DNA of 6,007 nucleotides from Actinomycetales bacterium UBA1416. Its GTDB lineage: Bacteria > Actinomycetota > Actinomycetes > Actinomycetales > Actinomycetaceae. This document shows, in pieces, positions 1-5,226 of the stretch. The first letter of the stretch is position 1. The number at the start of each line of letters is the position of its first letter. The notes under the pieces were generated by a model, which did no database searches, had not been told where the DNA came from, and saw nothing but the letters and a program-made list of their open reading frames with translations. The stretch is taken from the NCBI GenBank assembly GCA_002304945.1, contig DBPQ01000072.1, forward strand, positions 1 through 6,007. The letters are read 5' to 3'. Position numbers and translations under genes: made by a program.

Positions 1-30
1 CCGGTCAGAGGCCGTCCGGTCAGAGGCCGT
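1..30. repeat. Perfect 15-bp tandem duplication over the fadB stop codon
   Basis: The unit CCGGTCAGAGGCCGT occurs at 1-15 and again at 16-30, with CCGG following at 31-34. Read on the minus strand, the unit length (a multiple of three) keeps the frame, so the end of the FadB-like gene reads Pro-Asp-Gly-Leu-stop twice. The functional stop is the TGA at 22-20, and a second in-frame TGA lies at 7-5. The duplication is seen directly. Replication slippage as its origin is inference. It may extend left of the window. Confidence 0.9.
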
Positions 31-2047
31 CCGGGTGGAACACCCCACCTGTCGCCTCCGCGGCCCCCACCTCGTCCAGGTACGGGGTGATCCCGCCACG
101 GTGCAGCGGCCAGTTGGCACCGGTGATCATCGCGGTGTCGATCGCGCGCACGTCGGCGACGCCGTCGGCGAGCATCAGGTGAACCTCCTCGGCCAGCGCG
201 TGCTGCACGCGCTGGAGCACCCGGGCGGCCGTGGACGGCCGGGGGTCGTCGGGCGTGAACCAGCGGGCCACCGCCGGGTCGTGGGGGGTCGCCGCGCGCG
301 GGGGGCCGAGCAGGAAGGACGCGCCGGCCTCCACCATGGCGTCGAGGCCGGGGCTCTCGGGGTAGCGGGGCCCGAGCTCGGCGCGCAGCGTGTGGAGCAC
401 GTGGGCAGCCACGGCGGGTCCCACGAGCTGGAGCAGCTGCAGCGGACCCATGGGCAGGCCGATCGGGTCGAGGGCGGTGGCGACGACGTCGACGTCCGTG
501 CCGGCCTCGAGCTCGCCGAGGATCTCGCCGAGCAGCCGCACGAGGAGGCGGTTGACGATGAACCCGGGGGCGTCGGCGACGTCGACCGTCACCTTCCCGG
601 CGGCATGGGCCAGCGCCCGGGCGGCGTCCACGACGGCCGGGTCCGTGTGCGGGGTGCGCACGATCTCCACGAGGGGCATCACGGCCACCGGGTTGAAGAA
701 GTGGATACCCACGAGCCGCTCCGGACGGGCAAGGCCCTCCGCCATCGCGGTGACGGACAGCGCGGACGTGTTGGTGGCGAGGATGGCCTCCGGGGACAGG
801 TGTGGCTCCACCTCGGCGAACACCGCCCGCTTCACCTCCATCTCCTCGAACACCGCCTCGATGACGAGTTGGGCGTCGGCGAAGCCGTCGTGACCCGTGC
901 CGACGGTGACGGCCGCCTCGAGCGCTGCGATCCGCTGGGCGGGGAGCCGCTCGGAGAGGGCGTCGCGCTGCTGGGCCAGCAGCGACCTGGCGCGGTCGCA
1001 GCGGTCCTCGTCCACCTCCCGCATCACCACCTCCGCGTCCAGCGTGACCGCCAGCAGGGTGGCGAGCTGAGTGGCCATGAGGCCTCCGCCGAGGACGCCG
1101 ATCCGGCGGATGGGGGAGGAGGCGTCCCGCGCCGGCCGGGCGTGACGGAGCAGTTCGAGGGCGTAGAGGCTCGCGTGGAGGGCCGGTGTGCCGATGAGGT
1201 CCGCGAGCGCCTCGTCCTCCCTGGCGAAGGCCTCCGGGCGCGGCGAGGTGGCCGCGGCGGCCAGGAGGTCGAGCGCGCGTGCCGGTGCGGGCCGGCCCGC
1301 GGTCGCGGCGCGGGCGACCCGGTCCCGGTGGGGGGCCAGCGCCTCGTCCCACCCGCTGATGTCCGAGGTCTCCGGCGCGCGGGTGCGGACGGGGTGGTCG
1401 AGCAGGTCTCCGATGGCGTCCGCGGGGAAGGCGCCCGCCGGGACGATCCGGTCGAGGATGCCCGCAGCGAGTGCTTCCTCCGCGTCGAGGGTGGTGTTGC
1501 CGCGCAGCGGATTCGCGATGATGACCTCCGCCGCGGCCGCGGGCCCCACGAGGTGGGGGAGGAGGAAGGAACCGCCCCATCCGGGGATGAGGCCGAGGTG
1601 CGTCTCCGGCAGGCCGAGGGGACGGGCACCGGCCACGCCGACCCGCATCGCGCACGCGAGCGCCACCTCCAGGCCCCCGCCGAGGGCGGTCCCGTTGACG
1701 AGCGCGATGGTGGGGACCGGAGCGTCCAGGAGGGCGGAGACCACACGATGACCGAGGCGGCCGAGCGCGAGGGCGTCGCCACGGTCGTGGGTGGATCGCA
1801 CGAGTTCCAGGTCGGCGCCGGCGAGGAAGGTGCGTCCCGTGCCCGTGAGGACGATGCCGGACACCTCTCCCGCCTCGGCCCGGGCGACGGCGTCGCCCAC
1901 GCGCCGTTCCAGCTCCGCGAGGCCGGCCGGGCCGAGGGGGGTCGGGCCCTCGGTGCCGTCGGCGCGCCGGAACGTCAGGAGCGCGACGTCGTGGGTGCCG
2001 CACCGCACGGTCGTCAGGTCGGTCGTGGTGATGGTCTCGGCTGGCAT
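20..2047 (-). CDS. fadB: FadB-like bifunctional enoyl-CoA hydratase / 3-hydroxyacyl-CoA dehydrogenase
   Basis: This 675-residue cytoplasmic enzyme is predicted to hydrate trans-2-enoyl-CoA and then oxidise the (S)-3-hydroxyacyl-CoA with NAD+, the middle two steps of fatty acid beta-oxidation. Residues 15-200 form a crotonase domain. It has the oxyanion-hole segments AGAD (76-79) and GTALGGG (119-125) and both expected catalytic glutamates, Glu127 (GGGLE) and Glu148 (LPETHLG). Residues 313-495 form the Rossmann dehydrogenase domain, with a GGGLMA nucleotide loop (320-325), Asn426 (NTSAL), and the His449/Glu461 dyad at the usual 12-residue spacing. The PGFIVNR segment (494-500) opens the C-terminal 3HCDH helical region, which ends with GGITPYLDEVG, typical of actinobacterial FadB. 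The ATG at 2047 is chosen because GGAGG lies 5 nt upstream and the crotonase fold begins soon after. The reading frame stays open upstream to 2428 but only as a shadow of the RNase D gene. No thiolase (FadA) gene is adjacent on the visible side. Confidence 0.93.
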   Translation of the reverse strand: MPAETITTTDLTTVRCGTHDVALLTFRRADGTEGPTPLGPAGLAELERRVGDAVARAEAGEVSGIVLTGTGRTFLAGADLELVRSTHDRGDALALGRLGHRVVSALLDAPVPTIALVNGTALGGGLEVALACAMRVGVAGARPLGLPETHLGLIPGWGGSFLLPHLVGPAAAAEVIIANPLRGNTTLDAEEALAAGILDRIVPAGAFPADAIGDLLDHPVRTRAPETSDISGWDEALAPHRDRVARAATAGRPAPARALDLLAAAATSPRPEAFAREDEALADLIGTPALHASLYALELLRHARPARDASSPIRRIGVLGGGLMATQLATLLAVTLDAEVVMREVDEDRCDRARSLLAQQRDALSERLPAQRIAALEAAVTVGTGHDGFADAQLVIEAVFEEMEVKRAVFAEVEPHLSPEAILATNTSALSVTAMAEGLARPERLVGIHFFNPVAVMPLVEIVRTPHTDPAVVDAARALAHAAGKVTVDVADAPGFIVNRLLVRLLGEILGELEAGTDVDVVATALDPIGLPMGPLQLLQLVGPAVAAHVLHTLRAELGPRYPESPGLDAMVEAGASFLLGPPRAATPHDPAVARWFTPDDPRPSTAARVLQRVQHALAEEVHLMLADGVADVRAIDTAMITGANWPLHRGGITPYLDEVGAAEATGGVFHPDGL

Positions 2048-2052
2048 TGGGA

Positions 2053-2057
2053 CCTCC
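2053..2057 (-). promoter_or_regulatory. Ribosome binding site of the FadB-like gene
   Basis: On the minus strand GGAGG lies 5 nt before the ATG at 2047-2045. It decides the start in a frame that stays open for another 127 codons upstream. Confidence 0.8.
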
Positions 2058-2060
2058 GTC

Positions 2061-2084
2061 TGATACCTGGGACTGCGGGTACCA
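2061..2084. promoter_or_regulatory. Operator-like inverted repeat in the fadB leader
   Basis: TGATACC (2061-2067) and GGTACCA (2078-2084) form an inverted repeat matching at 6 of 7 positions, with a 10-bp spacer. It sits at and just after the predicted transcription start, where a repressor could block initiation. Beta-oxidation genes in actinobacteria are often controlled by TetR-family regulators, but I do not recognise this as a known regulator's consensus. Function is inference. A match this short could occur by chance. Confidence 0.3.
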
Positions 2085-2085
2085 C

Positions 2086-2091
2086 ATACTA
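2086..2091 (-). promoter_or_regulatory. Putative -10 box of the FadB-like gene
   Basis: On the minus strand TAGTAT fits the actinobacterial TANNNT -10 pattern and is one of the few AT-rich spots nearby. Transcription would begin near 2079, giving a leader of about 32 nt containing the GGAGG site. No convincing -35 element is seen 16-19 bp upstream. Placement is inferred from sequence only. Confidence 0.45.
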
Positions 2092-2092
2092 G

Positions 2093-2142
2093 GCGCGGTC
2101 GCGCGTGCCGTGCCACCGCAGTGCCGGAGGGTCGACCCGCGC
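2093..2142 (-). terminator. GC-rich inverted repeat after the RNase D gene, possible terminator
   Basis: GCGCGGTCG (2093-2101) pairs with CGACCCGCGC (2133-2142), giving nine base pairs with one bulged base around a loop of 31 nt. It begins 2 nt after the RNase D stop codon and ends just before the putative fadB -10 box. The far arm also overlaps a 10-bp palindrome, GGGTCGACCC (2129-2138). There is no T tract, so it is not a classical intrinsic terminator. Actinobacterial terminators often lack U tails, but chance pairing in such GC-rich DNA is a real alternative. Confidence 0.25.
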
Positions 2143-2144
2143 GA

Positions 2145-3335
2145 TCAGTCCTGCCGGACCGTCTCGTGCAACGCGTCCAGGACCGGCGGCGTGACCAGGT
2201 CGACCTGCCAGGGGCGGGCCCCGGCACGCCGGAGGATCTCGCGGACCTCGTCCGCGCCGTACCCGGTGACCGACCACGCCAGCGCCCGCTGGGCGGCCGG
2301 TTGGAGGAGGTTCTCCTGGGGAAGGCCGTGCTCGTCCGCCAGGGCTCGCACCGCGGTTCGCACGGCGGTGAGGCGGGTGGCGGCCGGTGGGTTGACCCGG
2401 GGCCACTGCCGCGGGTCGGGCAGGCCACCGCGGCCGGGCCCGCGACGGGCGGGCAGGGCGGAGGCCGGGAGCGAGAGGGCGCGCTCGTAGGCGGCCGCCC
2501 ACGTCTCGGGTTCGCGGCGCCGCAGCTCCCGCATGTCGGGGAGGGCCGACTCGAGCGGGTGCCGGCGGGCCACGGCGATGATCACCCGGTCCGGCAGGAG
2601 ACGTCCCGGCGCGATGTCGAGCCGCCGGGCCAGCTGATCGCGGGCCTGCCACAGCTCCCGGACCACCGCCAGGCCGCGGGGTGTCGTGACGTCCGTGATG
2701 TGGGAGGTGCGCCGCCACGGCTCCGGGCTCACCACGATGTCGGGGGCCTGGAGGAGCGCCGCGAACTCCTGCTGGGCCCACTCGAGCTTGCCCGCGGCGG
2801 CCAGCTCGTCCGCGAGTCGCGCCCGCAGCTCGAGGAGGAGTTCGACGTCGAGGGCGGCGTAGTTGAGGAGCCCCTCGGGAAGTGGGCGGACGGACCAGTC
2901 GGCGGCCGAGTGCTCCTTGGCGAGTTCGAGGGAGAACTCCTCCGCGATCATCGTGGCCAGGCCCACGCGGGGCCGTCCGAGGAGACGCCCGGCCAGTTCG
3001 GTGTCGAAGAGGGCCGGGGGGTGGAGTCCGAGTTCGCGGAGGCACGGCAGGTCCTGCGTGGCGGCGTGGAGCACCCACTCGTCCTCGCGGAGCAGTTCGG
3101 CGAACGGTCCGAAGTCGTCGATGGCGATCGGGTCGATGAGGTGGGTGCCCGCACCCTGCCGCCGCACCTGCACGAGATAGGCGCGCTGGGAGTAGCGGTA
3201 GCCCGAGGCGCGTTCGGAGTCGAGGGCGAAGGGGCCCGTCCCGGAGGCGAGGGCCTCCACGGTGTCGGCGAGCGCCCGCGGCGTGTCGACCAGCGGGGGG
3301 ACGCCCTCCTGGGGGGCGTCGAGCCGCACGCTCAC
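2145..3335 (-). CDS. rnd: Ribonuclease D (DEDDy 3'-5' exonuclease with HRDC domain)
   Basis: This 396-residue cytoplasmic 3'-5' exoribonuclease probably trims the 3' ends of tRNA precursors and other small RNAs. The DEDDy exonuclease domain covers roughly residues 15-195. Exo I has Asp39 and Glu41 (FALDSE), Exo II has Asp95 (HAATQD), and Exo III has Tyr159 and Asp163 (YAALD), so all metal-binding and catalytic positions are present. An HRDC domain follows at about 222-290 (RELWQARDQLARRLD, then LPDRVI). After a Pro/Arg/Gly-rich linker near 292-318 comes a C-terminal helical domain with ENLLQP and GARPWQ, typical of actinobacterial members. The GTG at 3335 is preferred because it overlaps the upstream TGA as GTGA. 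A second GTG at 3329 is possible. No clear Shine-Dalgarno precedes either, so translation is probably coupled to the DUF3000 gene. The frame remains open further upstream to 3683 only as a shadow of that gene. Confidence 0.92.
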   Translation of the reverse strand: MSVRLDAPQEGVPPLVDTPRALADTVEALASGTGPFALDSERASGYRYSQRAYLVQVRRQGAGTHLIDPIAIDDFGPFAELLREDEWVLHAATQDLPCLRELGLHPPALFDTELAGRLLGRPRVGLATMIAEEFSLELAKEHSAADWSVRPLPEGLLNYAALDVELLLELRARLADELAAAGKLEWAQQEFAALLQAPDIVVSPEPWRRTSHITDVTTPRGLAVVRELWQARDQLARRLDIAPGRLLPDRVIIAVARRHPLESALPDMRELRRREPETWAAAYERALSLPASALPARRGPGRGGLPDPRQWPRVNPPAATRLTAVRTAVRALADEHGLPQENLLQPAAQRALAWSVTGYGADEVREILRRAGARPWQVDLVTPPVLDALHETVRQD

Positions 3336-3901
3336 GAGAGCCGGGGGCCGAGGGCGGTGACGCCGTCCTCGATCGGCTCGAGGCCGCACAGGGCGCCGAG
3401 GAGCGCGACCCACGCCCCCAGGTGTGGGCCGAGGTCGACCGTGTTGGGCGTCCAGGACGCCCGGACCTCCATCTCGGTGCCGTTCGACTGCAGCACGAGT
3501 CCGCCGAACGTCTCGGACAGGACGCGCGTGACCGTCCCGGAGAGGTGGTGGTAGCCCGCACCCGCGTCGTCGAGCGCGTCGACGAGCCACGACCACCCGG
3601 CCTCGCCGAACATGGGATCCACGCCCATCTCGACGTCCACGTCGGCCTTGGCCATCACGATGACCCGGAACACGCCGTGCCACGCGTCCTGCCCGGCCGG
3701 ATCGTGCAGGACGACGAACCGGCCGTGGCCGAGCATGTCCTCCGGGTCGCGGGTCGGGTTCACCTCGGCGTTGAGGGCGAGGGCGTAGGGGGCGATGCGG
3801 GTGGGCGCGGGGATCTCCTCGAGGTGCACCTCGGTGCGGAACCGGTGGCCCCGGAGGCTGGTCAGCGCCTCGAGGAACTCGGCGGGGATCGGAGCGGTCA
3901 C
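3332..3901 (-). CDS. DUF3000 family protein
   Basis: This 189-residue protein matches what I know of DUF3000, an actinobacterial family with no established function. Recognisable segments are GHRFRTEVHLEEIPAPTRIAP (from residue 18, RFRTEVHLEEIPAPTRIAP core), LGHGRFVVLHDP (57-68), AWHGVFRVIVM (73-83) and LSETFGGL (128-135). It has no signal peptide or clear membrane segment, so it is probably cytosolic. The start is GTG at 3901, and an in-frame TAG only four codons upstream rules out a longer protein. The -10-like TAGCCT lies 6 nt before this GTG, which suggests a leaderless mRNA. Its stop overlaps the RNase D start by 4 nt. From memory, the same pair is conserved elsewhere (Rv2680 and Rv2681 in Mycobacterium tuberculosis), so a role linked to RNA processing is possible but unproven. 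Confidence 0.88.
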   Translation of the reverse strand: MTAPIPAEFLEALTSLRGHRFRTEVHLEEIPAPTRIAPYALALNAEVNPTRDPEDMLGHGRFVVLHDPAGQDAWHGVFRVIVMAKADVDVEMGVDPMFGEAGWSWLVDALDDAGAGYHHLSGTVTRVLSETFGGLVLQSNGTEMEVRASWTPNTVDLGPHLGAWVALLGALCGLEPIEDGVTALGPRLS

Positions 3902-3907
3902 CCCCTC

Positions 3908-3913
3908 AGGCTA
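3908..3913 (-). promoter_or_regulatory. -10 box for a leaderless DUF3000-rnd transcript
   Basis: On the minus strand TAGCCT (TANNNT pattern) is followed by 6 nt, GAGGGG, and then the GTG start at 3901. That spacing puts the transcription start on or beside the first base of the start codon, the known arrangement for leaderless genes in actinobacteria. The purine run directly abuts the GTG, too close to serve as a normal Shine-Dalgarno. No -35 element is recognisable. Confidence 0.5.
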
Positions 3914-3949
3914 GGACCCGCAGGAGCCGGCCCGCGGCTGCCGCGCCGG

Positions 3950-3955
3950 TAGACT
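3950..3955 (+). promoter_or_regulatory. Putative -10 box of the ATP-grasp ligase gene
   Basis: TAGACT fits TANNNT. Transcription would begin near 3961-3962, leaving a leader of about 26 nt with the Shine-Dalgarno in it. No good -35 sequence is visible in the GC-rich stretch upstream. It lies about 40 bp from the opposing -10 box of DUF3000, so the two promoters sit back to back within 86 bp. Confidence 0.45.
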
Positions 3956-3973
3956 GGCGCCCTCACCCCGATC

Positions 3974-3981
3974 GGAGGAGG
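3974..3981 (+). promoter_or_regulatory. Strong ribosome binding site of the ATP-grasp ligase
   Basis: GGAGGAGG lies 6 nt before the GTG at 3988. It supports this GTG over the in-frame ATG at codon 10 (4015) and contrasts with the apparently leaderless gene on the opposite strand. Confidence 0.8.
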
Positions 3982-3987
3982 TCGCCC

Positions 3988-5226
3988 GTGACCGACGCGC
4001 TGCCGGCACCCGTCATGGTCGGTTCCGACCTCGGCGTCTACTCGATGGCCCGCGCCTTCCACCAGCGTTGGGGAGTCCACTCGCACACCGTCAGCAAGCT
4101 GCCGCGGGGCTTCATCAACGACTCCGCGATCCTCACGCCCGTGCTGCTCGGGGAGCACGGCACCCTGGCCGATCAGCGTGCCGCCCTCGACCGGCTCTCC
4201 GCCCTCGCCCGCGACCGGGGGACGGAACCCGTGCTCGTGGTCAACTCGGACAGCCAGGTGGACGCCGTCGACGCCGATCGCGCCTGGCACGAGGAACGCT
4301 TCACCGTCCTGGTGCCGCCGGGTGAGTCCGTGCGCGCCGTGGAGGACAAGGCCCGGCTCGCCCCCCTCGCCACCGCGGTGGGTCTCCACACCCCCCGGGA
4401 TCGGGTGATCGACTTCGCGCACCTCGACGGCTGGCGGGCCGCCGCGGCGGACCTCGCCGCCCCCTACATCCTGAAGCCGGCGACGACGGGGGACTACGAG
4501 GTCCTGGAGTTCCCGGGCAAGCTCAAGGTGTACGTCCTCGACGACGTCGCCGCGCTGGAGGGGACCCTGGAGCGGATCCACGCCGCGGGCTACGAGGGAA
4601 GGATGCTCCTCCAGGAGCTGATCCCGGGGGATGACACCGCCGGGTACGTCACCACCGTCTACATCGACCGCACGGGCACGGCGACACTGCAGTCCACCGC
4701 GCGGATGCTGCTGGCCATCCACACCCCGAACCTCCTCGGCAACATGGCGCTGGGCCTGGTGCGCTGGTACCCGGAGATCGCGGAGCGGGTGACGGCGCTG
4801 CTGCAGGGAATCGGGTACCGCGGGTTCGCGACCGTCGACGTGAAGGTGGACTCGCGCACGGGGACGCCGTACCTCCTCGACATCAACCCACGGCCCGGCC
4901 GTTCCAACCACTTCATCTCGATGGGTGGGGTCAACCCGATGGAGGTGGCCCTCGCCGACGCCCACGGCGAGGCTCTCCCGCCGCGCCACACCGGGGAGGG
5001 CGGCATCTTCCGGATCGTGCCGCTCGTCCTCCTGCGGCGCTACGTCGCGGATCCGGGGCTGCGCGCCGAGGTGGCGGCGGCGCGCCGCGCGCACGGGGTG
5101 ACCCACCCGCTCGCCTACGAGGCGGACGCCAACCCCCGCCGCACCTTCTACCGGTACGCCGCGAGCATCAACCACGTGCGGGCGTTCGCCCGCACCTACC
5201 CGCGGCGCACCGAGACCAGCTTCTAG
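3988..5226 (+). CDS. ATP-grasp amino acid ligase resembling D-aspartate ligase (Asl)
   Basis: This 412-residue protein is an ATP-grasp carboxylate-amine ligase. It resembles the Enterococcus faecium D-aspartate ligase along its whole length, as far as I can compare from memory. The N-terminal pre-ATP-grasp part carries VGSDLGVYSMARAF (11-24). The ATP-grasp fold spans about 115-315: Lys121 (EDKARL) and Lys163 (ILKPA) are likely nucleotide-binding lysines, QELIPGDD (209-216) matches the family's QDFIPGDD, and GFATVDVK (279-286) with DINPRPGRS (298-306) supplies metal-binding Asp298 and Asn300. In Enterococcus the enzyme activates the beta-carboxylate of D-Asp as an acyl phosphate and joins it to the lysine side chain of a peptidoglycan precursor in the cytoplasm. 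The same class of reaction is likely here. The amino acid (D-Asp, D-Glu or another) and the acceptor residue are not determined by sequence alone. There is no signal peptide. No racemase or Mur gene is in the window, so the context does not help. It converges with treZ, sharing 4 nt. Confidence 0.82.
   Translation: MTDALPAPVMVGSDLGVYSMARAFHQRWGVHSHTVSKLPRGFINDSAILTPVLLGEHGTLADQRAALDRLSALARDRGTEPVLVVNSDSQVDAVDADRAWHEERFTVLVPPGESVRAVEDKARLAPLATAVGLHTPRDRVIDFAHLDGWRAAAADLAAPYILKPATTGDYEVLEFPGKLKVYVLDDVAALEGTLERIHAAGYEGRMLLQELIPGDDTAGYVTTVYIDRTGTATLQSTARMLLAIHTPNLLGNMALGLVRWYPEIAERVTALLQGIGYRGFATVDVKVDSRTGTPYLLDINPRPGRSNHFISMGGVNPMEVALADAHGEALPPRHTGEGGIFRIVPLVLLRRYVADPGLRAEVAAARRAHGVTHPLAYEADANPRRTFYRYAASINHVRAFARTYPRRTETSF
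5223..5226. other. CTAG shared by two convergent stop codons
   Basis: The plus-strand ligase ends with TAG at 5224-5226 and the minus-strand treZ ends with TAG at 5225-5223. Both stops come from one palindromic CTAG, so the two genes overlap by 4 nt. No room exists between them for a separate terminator, and any terminator must lie inside the opposing coding sequence. Confidence 0.95.

Noticed and set aside
35..2092. A 685-codon open frame on the plus strand opposite the FadB-like gene
   Set aside because: Its translation is low-complexity (Gly, Arg, His, Glu rich) with no recognisable domain, while the minus strand shows intact catalytic motifs. Long antisense frames are expected at this GC content.
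2048..2428. A 127-residue N-terminal extension of the FadB-like protein
   Set aside because: The extension lies inside the RNase D coding region, is Arg/Pro/Ser rich, and a good GGAGG precedes the ATG at 2047.
2121..3554. Long open frames on both strands over the RNase D gene, including a 490-codon Arg/Pro-rich minus-strand frame
   Set aside because: They are shadows of the RNase D gene, whose DEDDy motifs are intact. The compositions are typical of out-of-frame GC-rich coding DNA.
3923..3939. A short hairpin, AGCCG-N5-CGGCT, between the divergent promoters
   Set aside because: A 5-bp stem in DNA this GC rich is expected by chance and there is no T tract or motif to give it a role.
3898..5175. 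A 425-codon minus-strand open frame opposite the ATP-grasp ligase
   Set aside because: It has no recognisable motif and lies entirely opposite a gene with clear ATP-grasp motifs and a strong ribosome binding site.
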